From: Desulfarculaceae bacterium
GTDB taxonomy: Bacteria > Desulfobacterota > Desulfarculia > Desulfarculales > Desulfarculaceae
DNA length: 64,000 bases
NCBI GenBank assembly: GCA_020444545.1
Contig: JAHLKT010000002.1
Coordinates: 712,870-776,869, forward strand
Direction: 5' to 3'
Shown here piece after piece: positions 44,264-52,601 of this stretch (its first letter is position 1; every line of letters starts with the position of its first letter). The notes under the pieces were generated by a model. That model saw only the letters and a program-made list of their open reading frames with translations, did not search any database and was not told where the DNA came from. The position numbers were made by a program, and so were the translations under genes.

Positions 44264-45097
44264 GTGGACCAGGAAGTCGCCAGCGTCACCTTGGCCGGGC
44301 GGCCCTTTGGCCGGCAAGAGTTTTTCGTCATCGCCGGGCCCTGCGTCATTGAGGACGAGTCGGTCACCCTCACTGTGGCCCGGCATCTGGCCCAGCTTTC
44401 GGCCGAGCTTGACCTGCCGCTGATCTTCAAGGCCAGCTTTGACAAGGCCAACCGCACCAGCGTGACCAGCTTCCGGGGGCCGGGCATGGCCACCGGCCTG
44501 GAGGTGCTGGCTAAGGTAAAGGACCAGACCGGCCTGCCGGTGATCAGCGACATCCACCACGCGGCCCAGGCCGCCCCGGCCGCCCAGGTGCTGGACGTAT
44601 TGCAGATCCCCGCCTTTCTCTGCCGCCAGACCGACCTGTTGGTGGCCGCCGGCGAGACCATGAAGCCGGTGAACGTGAAAAAGGGCCAGTTCATGGCCCC
44701 GCACGACGTGGGGCCCATCCTGGACAAGGTGAGGAGCACCGGCAACCAGACCGTCTGGCTCACCGAGCGGGGGGCCAGCTTCGGCTACAACAACCTGGTG
44801 GTGGACATGCGCTCCATCGCCATCATGCGGGCCCGGGGGGTGCCGGTGGTGTTCGACGCCACCCACAGCGTGCAGCTTCCCGGCGGGCTGGGCACGGCCA
44901 GCGGCGGCGACCGCGAGCACGCCCCGGTGTTGGCCCGGGCGGCGGTGGCCGCCGGGGCGGACGCGGTGTTTTTGGAAGTTCATCCCGACCCGGACCAGGC
45001 CCGCTGCGACGGCCCCAACAGCCTGCCCCTGTATGAAGTGGGCGCGCTCCTGAAACAGCTCAAGGCCATCCACGCCTTGGTGCGGAGAGAAGCCTGA
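44264..45097 (+). CDS. kdsA: 3-deoxy-8-phosphooctulonate synthase, metal-dependent type
   Basis: 277 residues. It condenses arabinose-5-phosphate and phosphoenolpyruvate to KDO-8-phosphate. Motifs are 'FFVIAGPCVIEDESVTL', 'FKASFDKANRTS', 'ISDIHHAAQ', 'TERGASFGYNNLVVDMR' and 'FDATHSVQLPGG'. The Cys in 'AGPC' marks the metal-dependent class (Asn in the E. coli type). Start is GTG, 3 nt after pyrG. Confidence 0.96.
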   Translation: MDQEVASVTLAGRPFGRQEFFVIAGPCVIEDESVTLTVARHLAQLSAELDLPLIFKASFDKANRTSVTSFRGPGMATGLEVLAKVKDQTGLPVISDIHHAAQAAPAAQVLDVLQIPAFLCRQTDLLVAAGETMKPVNVKKGQFMAPHDVGPILDKVRSTGNQTVWLTERGASFGYNNLVVDMRSIAIMRARGVPVVFDATHSVQLPGGLGTASGGDREHAPVLARAAVAAGADAVFLEVHPDPDQARCDGPNSLPLYEVGALLKQLKAIHALVRREA

Positions 45098-45624
45098 TGA
45101 GCCCCAGCCTGCAAGAACGCGCCGCCAAGATAAAGCTCCTGGTGTTGGACATCGACGGGGTGCTCACCGACGGCCGGGTCGTATACGACCAGAACGGCAG
45201 CGAGTCGAAGTTCTTTGACATCAAGGACGGCCACGGCATCAAACTTTTGCAGCGGACCGGCATGGGCATAGTGTGGCTCAGCGGCCGGGCATCCACGCCC
45301 AACCAGGTGCGAGCCCGCGAGCTGGGCATCGACGAGTTGGTGGAGGGTTGCAAGATCAAGCTGCCCGAGTTCCAGCGCCTGGTGAGTGAGCGCGGCCTGA
45401 CGCCTGACCAGGCCGCCTTCATGGGCGACGACCTCATCGACCTGCCGCCCATGCGCGCCTGCGGCCTGGCCCTGGCGCCCAGCGACGCCTGGCCCGAGGT
45501 AAAGGACGCGGCCCAATGGGTGGCCACCCTGCCCGGCGGCCGGGGCGCGGTACGCCAGGCCTGCGAGCTGCTCATGAAGGCCCAGGGCAAGTGGGAAGAG
45601 ATTACCAGCCGGTATTTCGATTAG
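45097..45624 (+). CDS. kdsC: 3-deoxy-8-phosphooctulonate phosphatase
   Basis: 175 residues, short HAD (C0) phosphatase: 'LLVLDIDGVLTDG' with nucleophile D18 and D20, 'LSGRASTPNQVRARELGI' and 'AAFMGDDLIDLPPM'. It forms KDO from KDO-8-phosphate. Its ATG overlaps the kdsA stop by one base. The lptC/lptA genes that often follow in related genomes are replaced by a palindrome-rich gap. Confidence 0.94.
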   Translation: MSPSLQERAAKIKLLVLDIDGVLTDGRVVYDQNGSESKFFDIKDGHGIKLLQRTGMGIVWLSGRASTPNQVRARELGIDELVEGCKIKLPEFQRLVSERGLTPDQAAFMGDDLIDLPPMRACGLALAPSDAWPEVKDAAQWVATLPGGRGAVRQACELLMKAQGKWEEITSRYFD

Positions 45625-45676
45625 ACCGCGCGCTGAAAGAAAGTAATGGGCCGTGGCCGAAGGGCTGCGGTCTTTT
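45624..45676 (+). terminator. Possible terminator after kdsC
   Basis: 6-bp arms GACCGC (45624-45629) and GCGGTC (45667-45672), followed by TTTT, with a long GC-rich loop. It directly overlaps the kdsC stop. Confidence 0.4.
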
Positions 45677-45790
45677 GGTTTAGTTTGGAATATAAAGAAG
45701 GCAATGCTCCTCGCGGGCGCGTTCTGTCGGCGCAATCCCTTCGGGCGTAGACAAACCCCGCCCCTGCATTTGCCTAGTGTTAAACGAAAG

Positions 45791-45828
45791 TGTCATTGCG
45801 AGGAGCGTAGCGACGAAGCAATCTCTGC
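45791..45828. repeat. Copy of the dispersed 'attgcgag...gaagcaatctctgc' repeat
   Basis: The ends tgtcattgcg and cgacgaagcaatctctgc match one half of the inverted repeat at 31364-31410. The middle differs (aggagcgtag here). Confidence 0.7.
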
Positions 45829-45916
45829 CTGAAAGAAGACACATCCAACGGCCGGTGCCGCCTGCCTGAAACGCCGCCGTCCGCCTGAACTCTTGTGGCT
45901 TTGCTACGCTTCGCCA

Positions 45917-45938
45917 CCCCGACAGCAAGCTGTCGGGG
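45917..45938. repeat. Perfect hairpin repeat A
   Basis: CCCCGACAGC-AA-GCTGTCGGGG, 10-bp perfect arms. It has the same design as hairpin B 46 nt further on (CCCCGA..AGC / GCT..TCGGGG), so both belong to one REP-like family. No T-run follows, so it is not a terminator. Confidence 0.65.
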
Positions 45939-45983
45939 CCACCCAAAAACGATTTTTTTACTTCCTGATTTTCCTTCTGTTGC

Positions 45984-46006
45984 CCCCGATAGCTATGCTA
46001 TCGGGG
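45984..46006. repeat. Perfect hairpin repeat B
   Basis: CCCCGATAGC-TAT-GCTATCGGGG, 10-bp perfect arms, a compensated variant of hairpin A: arm bases differ while pairing is kept. Confidence 0.65.
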
Positions 46007-46081
46007 CGGTATAGCCGCAAGAAGACCTAATTCCTTTGGCGTTTGTAACCGAGAAAAGCGGCAAGCCAGGAAGCGACCAAA

Positions 46082-46681
46082 ATGCCTCAACCCAACCTGG
46101 AAACCCTGCGCGCTCAGGCCCTGGAGCTGGGCGCGGACCGCGCGGCGATCATCAGTACCAGCGATATCGCGGTGTCCGAGGCGGTGGCCTTTAAGTGCCG
46201 GGTGCCCCGCTGCCCCAACTACGGTACATCCGCCAACTGCCCGCCGCACGCCCCCACCCCCGAGGAGTTCCGCAAGGTCCTGGCCGGCTTCTCCCAGGCC
46301 ATCTTGTTCAACAAGCGCTTTGCGCCCGAAGTGATGATCAGCCCGAAGAAAGACGCCGAACGGCGCGGGGCCTTCCGGGCCATCTTCCAGCTCTGCGCGG
46401 ACCTGGAGTCGGCCGCCTTTTACGCGGGCCACTACCTGGCCTTCGGCCTGGCCGCCGGCTCCTGCAAGAAGGTGCTGTGCCCCAAAAATACGGTGTGCAA
46501 GGTACTGGACGGCGAGGCCTGCCCCGCCCCAGCCCTGGCCCGGCCTTCCATGGAGGCGGTGGGCATCGACGTGTTCCAGCTGGCCGCCCTGGCCGGATGG
46601 CCGGTGCAGCCAGTGGGCCGCGAGGCCGCTCCCAAACAGGTTGCCGACTCCTCGCTCACCGGATTGCTGGTGGTCCACTAG
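46082..46681 (+). CDS. DUF2284 putative metal-binding protein
   Basis: 199 residues. The N-terminal half has 'FKCRVPRCPNYGTSANCPPHAP', best seen as C-x4-C and NCPPH, and the C-terminal half has 'GSCKKVLCPKNTVCKVLDGEAC'. These Cys groups are the DUF2284 signature and suggest an Fe-S or metal site. 'RPSMEAVGIDVFQLA' is also typical. The family is widespread in anaerobes and uncharacterised. Confidence 0.82.
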   Translation: MPQPNLETLRAQALELGADRAAIISTSDIAVSEAVAFKCRVPRCPNYGTSANCPPHAPTPEEFRKVLAGFSQAILFNKRFAPEVMISPKKDAERRGAFRAIFQLCADLESAAFYAGHYLAFGLAAGSCKKVLCPKNTVCKVLDGEACPAPALARPSMEAVGIDVFQLAALAGWPVQPVGREAAPKQVADSSLTGLLVVH

Positions 46682-46822
46682 TCCCGGCAAACCTTGCCCT
46701 TGCCTGCAAAGGGGTTACTTTATTAGCCCTAAATAGGCTAGGATATCCGCTGAGACATACACCGTGGCAGCACTGAAGCCTTGTGGGGGGCAATCTATTC
46801 GGTCCGCTGAACGGACGGCTTG

Positions 46823-47935
46823 ATGCGGCAAGACGGCTCTCTGCAAAAGCGCTCACCTTCCGATCACAACCAGGCCCTGCGCCTGCGCCTGACTTTCTAC
46901 GCCCTGCTGGGCGGCATGACCCACCTGTTCCTGGTGTGGATGTGCTTGTATTTCGGCTTTTTCCGGGGCGGCGTGAAAGTCTTCCTGATCCTAACCGCCG
47001 TGGACCTGACCGGCCGCCTCGCCTTCCTGGCCCTGGTGGCCACCGGCCTCAACCTGCGCTTCAAGGAAGCCGGCCTCACCCTGCCCCAGATACTGTGGGC
47101 CACCCTCTGTGTGCTGGCGGCGGTCTACTTCGTGGAACACGGCCGCCTGGTCCTGTTGATGTTCTATCTACAGGTAATGCTTTTCGCGGCCTTCATACTT
47201 CGCCGGGAAGGCTTCATTTTGGTCACCATCCTGGCCGTGCTGGGCTACGCGGGGGTCATAGTCGCCCTCACCGCCTATCATCCCCAGGCAGTGAACCAGC
47301 GTTTGGAATGGCTGCAATGGCTGGGCTTCTTGCTGATCATGTGCAGCCTGTCCCTGGTGGGGGCCCAGCTCAACAAGTTCCTGCGCCGTTACCATCTTCA
47401 GAACCGCCAGCTAAAGGATGCCATGGAGCGCATCGAGGAGCTGGCCATCACCGACGAGCTGACCAAGCTGTTCAACCGGCGCTACGTCATCGACATACTC
47501 AACGAACAGATGGCCTTGGCCGCGCGCGGGGTCAGTTCTTTTTCGGTGTGCTACATGGACCTGGATCACTTCAAGGTGATCAACGACACCCTGGGCCACG
47601 ACGCGGGCGACCGGGTGCTGCAAAAGACCTCCGAGTTGCTGACCGCTTCCCTCCGGGAGGTGGACCGGGTGGCCCGCTTCGGGGGCGAGGAATTCCTGGC
47701 CGTGCTGATCAACTCCACGGTGGAGCGCTCCCACGACGTGGCCGAGCGCCTGCGCCGTCGCATCGAACAAGAGGCTTTTCCCGAGTTGGACGGCGATCTC
47801 AGGGTGACCATCTCCATCGGCGTGGCCGAGTACCAGCCCAACGAAACGGTGGACGACGTGCTCAAGCGGGCCGACCAGGCCTTGTATGAGGCCAAGCGCA
47901 GCGGCCGCAACCGCACGGTGAGCATCCCGGCCTAG
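46823..47935 (+). CDS. Membrane diguanylate cyclase (GGDEF)
   Basis: 370 residues. About six transmembrane helices (28-185) form an unrecognised sensor. A short coiled linker leads to a GGDEF domain ('ITDELTKLFNRRYVID', active site 'ARFGGEEF'). The inhibitory I-site RxxD is present as 'REVD' five residues upstream, so product feedback is likely. It makes c-di-GMP, for which a PilZ receptor is encoded at 38378. ATG at 46823 is used; an in-frame TTG lies one codon upstream, and the ribosome site is weak. Confidence 0.92.
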   Translation: MRQDGSLQKRSPSDHNQALRLRLTFYALLGGMTHLFLVWMCLYFGFFRGGVKVFLILTAVDLTGRLAFLALVATGLNLRFKEAGLTLPQILWATLCVLAAVYFVEHGRLVLLMFYLQVMLFAAFILRREGFILVTILAVLGYAGVIVALTAYHPQAVNQRLEWLQWLGFLLIMCSLSLVGAQLNKFLRRYHLQNRQLKDAMERIEELAITDELTKLFNRRYVIDILNEQMALAARGVSSFSVCYMDLDHFKVINDTLGHDAGDRVLQKTSELLTASLREVDRVARFGGEEFLAVLINSTVERSHDVAERLRRRIEQEAFPELDGDLRVTISIGVAEYQPNETVDDVLKRADQALYEAKRSGRNRTVSIPA

Positions 47936-47947
47936 CGCCTTCCCCCC

Positions 47948-47977
47948 AAAAAAGAAAGGAGCCCCCGAAGAGGCTCC
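47948..47977 (-). terminator. Rho-independent terminator of iorAB
   Basis: On the minus strand, GGAGCC / GGCTCC stem with an 8-nt loop followed by TTTCTTTTTT, 23 nt past the iorB stop. It also lies just after the diguanylate cyclase stop on the other strand. Confidence 0.7.
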
Positions 47978-48000
47978 CTCCTACCGGCTATCTTGACGGG

Positions 48001-48594
48001 CTATCCGGCTTTGGCGGCCTTGAAGCCCAGGTCGAACGCTTTGACGTTGGAAGCGGCGAAGCGCTTCTTGGTCTGGGAACGGATGATCTTTTTCATGGTC
48101 TTTACGTCCACGGGCAGCTCCACCGCTCCGAAGAGCGCGCCCAGCATGACCATGTTCAGGCTCAGCGGGTTCTTGGCCTCCTCGGCCAAGGCCTGGCCGT
48201 CGAACGCCACCACCTTATTGACCTTCTTCTTCAGATAGGCCACCGATTCCTCGGCCGGCGGATAAGGCGCCGCGCCGATGGCCACCGTGAAGGGCGGCAG
48301 GGGCCGTACGTTGGTGATGATCAGGGTCTCCTTGTTGGCCTTGGGCAGCAGGCGCAGCGCCTCCACCGGCTCGAAGGCCACCAGGACGTCTGCCTCGGCA
48401 TTGGCCACGATGGGGCTGGTGCCTTCGCCCAGGATAACGGCCGACTCCACCACGCCGCCGCGCTGGGCCATGCCGTGGATCTCGCTGACCACCACCTTGA
48501 CGCCCGCCGCCAGGGCCGCCTGGCCCAGAAGGTTGCTGGCCAAGAGGTTGCCCTGGCCGCCCACGCCCACGAAAACTATGCGTTGGGTGCTCAT
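48001..48594 (-). CDS. iorB: Indolepyruvate ferredoxin oxidoreductase, beta subunit
   Basis: 197 residues of the pyruvate/ketoisovalerate oxidoreductase gamma-domain type: 'VFVGVGGQGNLLASNLLGQA', 'GMAQRGGVVESAVILG', 'ADVLVAFEPVEALR'. With IorA it oxidatively decarboxylates aryl 2-oxoacids (from aromatic amino acids) to aryl-acetyl-CoA and reduces ferredoxin, which Rnf could then use. It follows iorA by 10 nt. Confidence 0.93.
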   Translation of the reverse strand: MSTQRIVFVGVGGQGNLLASNLLGQAALAAGVKVVVSEIHGMAQRGGVVESAVILGEGTSPIVANAEADVLVAFEPVEALRLLPKANKETLIITNVRPLPPFTVAIGAAPYPPAEESVAYLKKKVNKVVAFDGQALAEEAKNPLSLNMVMLGALFGAVELPVDVKTMKKIIRSQTKKRFAASNVKAFDLGFKAAKAG

Positions 48595-48604
48595 GATCTC
48601 CTCC

Positions 48605-50509
48605 TTAAGCCTTGGCCTTCACGGGCAGGATGGCGTTCTCCGGGCAAATCTGGGCGCAAAGCGCGCAGCCGATGCACTGCAGCGGGTTGATCCTGGCCTG
48701 GCCGTCCTCAACGAACATGGCCGGGCAAGCCACCTTTTTGATGCAGTCCATGTGGCCCTTGCACTTGTCCGGGTTCACCTGGAAGGACTTTTTGCTGCTG
48801 GGGGCCACCCGGCGGGCGAACAGCGGACACAGCTCCTTGGAGATGATCACGCTTACGCCCTCGTGGGCCACCGCCTCTTCAATGGCCTTTTTGGAGGCGC
48901 GCACCTTGAAGGGCTTGATGGTGGTCACGTGCTGCACACCCAGGCCCCTGACCAGGGGCTCTATGTCCAGGTGGGTGGTTGCGTCGCCGATGGCTTCGGT
49001 GTCCACCCCCGGGTGGGGCTGGTGGCCGGTCATGGCCGTGGTGCCGTTGTCCAGGATCACCAGGGTGAAGTTGTGGTTGTTGTGCACCGCGTTCACCAGG
49101 CCGGTGATGCCGCTGTGGAAGAAGGTGCTGTCGCCGATAAAGGCCACCACCTTCTGGCCCGTGGCCCGGGCGATGCCACCCGCGCTGGAAACCGAGGAGC
49201 CCATGCAGATGAGGAAGTCCGCCGCCTTGATGGGGGGCAGCAGTCCCAGGGTGTAGCAGCCGATGTCCGTGGGGTAGATGGCCTCCTCGCCCATGACCTC
49301 CTTGACCGCGTGATAGGTGGCGCGGTGGGGGCAGCCGGGGCAGAGGTTTGGCGGACGCCCCGGAGGCGCGGGCATGTCGGCCAGCTTGAGCTCGGCGGTG
49401 TTCTTGTACTTGAGGCCGAAGGTCTTGGCGATGACGGTGCGCACCAGGCGGGGGTTGTACTCGAAGGCGCGGCTCAGGAAGTCCGGCGCCTCGATGTCCA
49501 CGCTCTTGGACGGCACCTTGCCCGGAACCTTGCCCACGATCTTGACCTTGATGCCCTTTTCCTGGGCAATGGCCCTGACCGCCTCTTCCATGATGGGCTC
49601 GAGTTCTTCGATGACCAGGACCGTGTCCAGGCCCTTCAAGAAGTTGGCCAGCTTCTTCTCGGGCAGAGGGTAGCTCATGCCCACCTTGAAGATCTTGACC
49701 TTGCTCTTGGCGCCCAGGTCGGCCACGGCGTCGGCCACGTAGTTGTAAGACACGCCGTTGGTGATGATGCCCAGCTTGCCCCGGCCCTCGATCTTGTTCC
49801 AGGGGCTTCTTTCGCTGATGGCCTGGGCCTGGTTGTAGATGTTAAGCAGGCGCAGGTGCAGGTTGCGGCTTACCGCGGGCACCGTGACGAAGCGCATGGG
49901 CTCCTTGACGAACTTGGCGGTCTGCTTCACCTTGCCCAGCTTGTTCAGCTTCACCGCCTCGCGGGCGTGGTTCACCCGGGTGGTGGTGCGGATGAACACC
50001 GGCACGCCCAGCTCCTCGCTGAGGTCGAAGGCGTGGGTGACCATGTCCCTGGCCTCGGCCGGTCCGGCGGGCTCCAGCATGGGCAGGCCCGAAAGACGGG
50101 CGTAGTAGCGGTTGTCCTGCTCGTTTTGGCTGGAGAACAGCGAGGGGTCGTCGGCGGTGAGGATCACCATGCCGGCCCGCACGCCCACGTAGGCCAGGGT
50201 CATCAGGGGGTCGGCCGCCACGTTGACGCCCACGTGCTTCATGGTGCACAGGGTGCGCACCCCCGAGGCGGCGGCGCCCGCGGCGCACTCCATGGCCACC
50301 TTCTCGTTGGTGGAGTACTCGAAGTAGTACTTCACCTTGCCCGGGAATTGCTTCCTGAGACGGTAGAGGGTGTCGGGCACCTCCGATGAAGGAGTGCCCG
50401 GATAACAGGTGGCAAAGGCCATGCCCGCCTCCAGGGCGCCGCGCACGATGGCCTCGTTGCCCAACAGCAGGTGTTCTTTACCGCCCGAGGGAGTCAGCAA
50501 AACGTCCAT
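48605..50509 (-). CDS. iorA: Indolepyruvate ferredoxin oxidoreductase, alpha subunit
   Basis: 634 residues. It has an N-terminal pyrimidine-binding domain ('GNEAIVRGALEAGMAFATCY'), a TPP-binding domain ('FIGDSTFFHSGITGLVNAVH', 'TGHQPHPGVD') and C-terminal Fe-S cysteines ('CKGHMDCIKKVACP', 'CIGCALCAQICPENAI'). ATG at 50509 is preceded by 'ggagag' at good distance; the open frame upstream is not conserved. It is coupled to iorB. Confidence 0.94.
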   Translation of the reverse strand: MDVLLTPSGGKEHLLLGNEAIVRGALEAGMAFATCYPGTPSSEVPDTLYRLRKQFPGKVKYYFEYSTNEKVAMECAAGAAASGVRTLCTMKHVGVNVAADPLMTLAYVGVRAGMVILTADDPSLFSSQNEQDNRYYARLSGLPMLEPAGPAEARDMVTHAFDLSEELGVPVFIRTTTRVNHAREAVKLNKLGKVKQTAKFVKEPMRFVTVPAVSRNLHLRLLNIYNQAQAISERSPWNKIEGRGKLGIITNGVSYNYVADAVADLGAKSKVKIFKVGMSYPLPEKKLANFLKGLDTVLVIEELEPIMEEAVRAIAQEKGIKVKIVGKVPGKVPSKSVDIEAPDFLSRAFEYNPRLVRTVIAKTFGLKYKNTAELKLADMPAPPGRPPNLCPGCPHRATYHAVKEVMGEEAIYPTDIGCYTLGLLPPIKAADFLICMGSSVSSAGGIARATGQKVVAFIGDSTFFHSGITGLVNAVHNNHNFTLVILDNGTTAMTGHQPHPGVDTEAIGDATTHLDIEPLVRGLGVQHVTTIKPFKVRASKKAIEEAVAHEGVSVIISKELCPLFARRVAPSSKKSFQVNPDKCKGHMDCIKKVACPAMFVEDGQARINPLQCIGCALCAQICPENAILPVKAKA

Positions 50510-50613
50510 GCGTCCACTCTCCGGCCAAATGTGGGATTGATTCCAAGGGCTGCGCTGGGTGGCGCGGCACCATCGGGCGCCGGCCGACACCCCTCCTTTA
50601 GCGTCGCGCCCCA

Positions 50614-50643
50614 ATAGTTATTTAGTAGCTATAAAATAACTAT
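50614..50643. promoter_or_regulatory. Inverted repeat in the iorAB promoter region
   Basis: Perfect 10-bp arms ATAGTTATTT (50614-50623) and AAATAACTAT (50634-50643). It sits at the expected start site of the iorAB promoter and is an operator candidate. The remainder of 50510-50833 has no gene. Confidence 0.5.
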
Positions 50644-50647
50644 CGTG

Positions 50648-50677
50648 AATTTAGACGCGTCAAGTGTCCGCTGTCAA
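50648..50677 (-). promoter_or_regulatory. Sigma70-type promoter of iorAB
   Basis: On the minus strand, TTGACA (50677-50672), 18-nt spacer, TAAATT (50653-50648). A second possible -35 (TTGACG, 50663-50658) would use GTTATT/TTATTT inside the inverted repeat as -10. Confidence 0.45.
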
Positions 50678-50833
50678 GCCATAAAAACGCTTGTGCCCGC
50701 TCATTGGGCTTACATTGCGCCTTTCAGCGGTTCAAAATAATGAATGAGGCCCATTTGGATTGACTTGGCCCAAAGCGTGGTTTAAGGTCAAATCCGGTCC
50801 GTATACCACTCACTTACTCTGCCGGGTGCACGT

Positions 50834-51226
50834 ATGCCTAAAATCTTGATTATCGACGACGACGACGATTTCCGCACCGCCACCCAGGCCATTCTGGAGG
50901 CAGCGGGCCACCAGGTCCTCAGCGCTTCGGACGGCAAGGTGGGCCTTGAGATCGTCACGGCCGAAGACCCCGACCTGCTGGTGCTGGACATCATGATGGA
51001 CTCCATCTACGAGGGGTTCTCGGTGATCACCACTCTGCGGGCCACCCCCGAGTACATGGACTACCGCGACATCCCGGTGCTCATGTGCTCCGCCGTTAAG
51101 CAGATCACTGGCGAGCGTTTTGATATTCCGCCCGAGGCGCGCATCGCCCAGGGCGACGCCTTCTTGGACAAGCCCTTTACTTCCGAGGCGTTGTTGGAGA
51201 AAGTCAATACTTTACTTCAACGTTAG
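50834..51226 (+). CDS. Single-domain response regulator
   Basis: 130 residues, receiver only: 'ILIIDDDDDFRTATQAIL', phospho-acceptor D52 in 'LVLDIMMDS', switch Ser in 'LMCSAVKQ' and Lys in 'FLDKPFTSEA'. There is no output domain, so it works by protein contact or phosphorelay. The hybrid kinase gene begins 12 nt downstream. Confidence 0.9.
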   Translation: MPKILIIDDDDDFRTATQAILEAAGHQVLSASDGKVGLEIVTAEDPDLLVLDIMMDSIYEGFSVITTLRATPEYMDYRDIPVLMCSAVKQITGERFDIPPEARIAQGDAFLDKPFTSEALLEKVNTLLQR

Positions 51227-51238
51227 GTCGGCCCGTTC

Positions 51239-52336
51239 ATGTCTCCGAAACGCTCACCGGTGCACGTACTGTGCATTGACGACGACGAGGTAGCTCGCGA
51301 GTCGTCCGAGGTTCTGCTCACCCGCTGGGGTTACCGGGTAAGCCTTGCGGTAAGCGGCGAGGCGGGCCTGGAGGCCCTGGAGCAGGACCCGCCGGACCTT
51401 ATCCTGGTGGATTTGCAGATGCCGGGCATCGATGGCCTGGAGGTTCTGGAGCGGGTGCGCGAGACCCATCCGGACATCATCTGCATCATGATCACCGGCC
51501 ACGCCACCCTGCAAACCGCCGTGGAGGCCATGAAGCAGGGGGCCTACGATTTCCTGGCCAAGCCCTTCTCCCCGGACGAGTTGAAACTCACCGTGGAGCG
51601 GGGTCTGGAACGCCGCCGGCTCATGTTGGAGACCTCGGAGCTTCGGGCCGAAAAGGCCCTCATGCAGGCCAACTTCATGACCCTGGTCTCCCACCAGATG
51701 CGCTCTCCCCTGGCCGCGGTGAGACAGCTTTTGGAAGTTCCGGCCAGCCAGGCCCTGGGCCCGGTGCCCGAGGCCTACCAGGGATTCATCACCCGGGCGG
51801 TGTACCGCTTGGATCTCTTGGCCCGCACCCTGAACACCTGGCTGGTGATGAGCCGCCTGGACCAGGAGGGCATCGAGAGCCGCCGCCAGGCCGAGACCCT
51901 GGGCGATCTGCTCGAGCAACTAATTAAGAGGGCCGAGGCCGACGCGGCCGCCGCGGACCAGACCCTGGCCCTGGAGCTGAGCGAAGACGCTCCGGTGGAG
52001 GTGGACCGCGAGAGCCTTTTGGAGGCGCTCTACAACCTGGTGAGCAACGCGGTGAAGTACAACCGCCCCCAGGGCACGGTTTCCATCCGGGGCAGCAAGG
52101 GGCCGGGCGAGGTGATCATCGCCATCAGCGACCAGGGCCCCGGGGTGCCGCCCCAAGAGGTGGAATACATTTTCGACGAGTTCTACCGGTCGCGCCGCAA
52201 GGAAATAAAAGCCAAACCGGGCACCGGCCTGGGCCTGGCCATAGCCCGCAAGGTGGTGCGGGCCCACGGCGGAGATATCACGGTGGAGTCGGAGGCCGGC
52301 CAGGGAGCGGTTTTCCTGGTTCGCCTGCCCTGCTGA
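51239..52336 (+). CDS. Receiver-histidine kinase hybrid protein
   Basis: 365 residues. Receiver 8-125 (D58 in 'LILVDLQMPGIDG'), HisKA with H152 in 'LVSHQMRSPLAAV', and HATPase_c with N box 'LVSNAVKYN', 'DQGPGVP' and 'GTGLGLAIARKVV'. No membrane segment, so it is a cytoplasmic kinase whose activity should be set by its own N-terminal receiver. It lies directly before the rnf promoter in the same direction, so it may control rnf, which is inference. Confidence 0.9.
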   Translation: MSPKRSPVHVLCIDDDEVARESSEVLLTRWGYRVSLAVSGEAGLEALEQDPPDLILVDLQMPGIDGLEVLERVRETHPDIICIMITGHATLQTAVEAMKQGAYDFLAKPFSPDELKLTVERGLERRRLMLETSELRAEKALMQANFMTLVSHQMRSPLAAVRQLLEVPASQALGPVPEAYQGFITRAVYRLDLLARTLNTWLVMSRLDQEGIESRRQAETLGDLLEQLIKRAEADAAAADQTLALELSEDAPVEVDRESLLEALYNLVSNAVKYNRPQGTVSIRGSKGPGEVIIAISDQGPGVPPQEVEYIFDEFYRSRRKEIKAKPGTGLGLAIARKVVRAHGGDITVESEAGQGAVFLVRLPC

Positions 52337-52363
52337 AAAAGGATTGATCCCGCTTGGGATTGG

Positions 52364-52392
52364 TTGACAGGGCGGGCGGTAAAGAATAATAT
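52364..52392 (+). promoter_or_regulatory. Sigma70-type promoter of the rnf operon
   Basis: TTGACA (52364-52369), 17-nt spacer, TAATAT (52387-52392), the best promoter match in the window. It leaves a leader of about 200 nt before rnfC. I see no known riboswitch in the leader. Confidence 0.7.
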
Positions 52393-52601
52393 TTGGGCCC
52401 AAAACAGCCTCGGTCCGGCTTCTGAGAGATTGCTACTAATGACCCCTCTGCTACGAGAACACTCCGGCCTGGATATGGTTCATCCCTATCCTTCAGCCGG
52501 CATATTTTTAACCCTCACTTGTGGCTTTCTTCACGAGTGCGCGCCCCGCCGCAGCGCTCTGACTGCCGCGCGTCCCAGCGCCTGAACTGGAGTTCGATGG
52601 C

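Larger units (their letters stand above)
45625..46081. other. Gene-free, palindrome-rich intergenic region
   Basis: 457 bases with no believable coding sequence. They hold the kdsC terminator, one dispersed repeat arm (45791-45828) and two perfect hairpin repeats (45917-45938, 45984-46006). The stretch looks like remnants of small repeat elements. Confidence 0.6.

Noticed and set aside
45625-46081. Remnant insertion sequence after kdsC
   Set aside because: There are repeats and hairpins but no transposase fragment in any frame and no clear target duplication.
46682-46822. c-di-GMP riboswitch before the diguanylate cyclase
   Set aside because: The 141-nt leader has a small GTCCG/CGGAC hairpin but none of the conserved GEMM core sequences.
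52393-52601. Known riboswitch or leader peptide in the rnf leader
   Set aside because: No recognised aptamer pattern; the short open frame overlapping it starts without a ribosome site.
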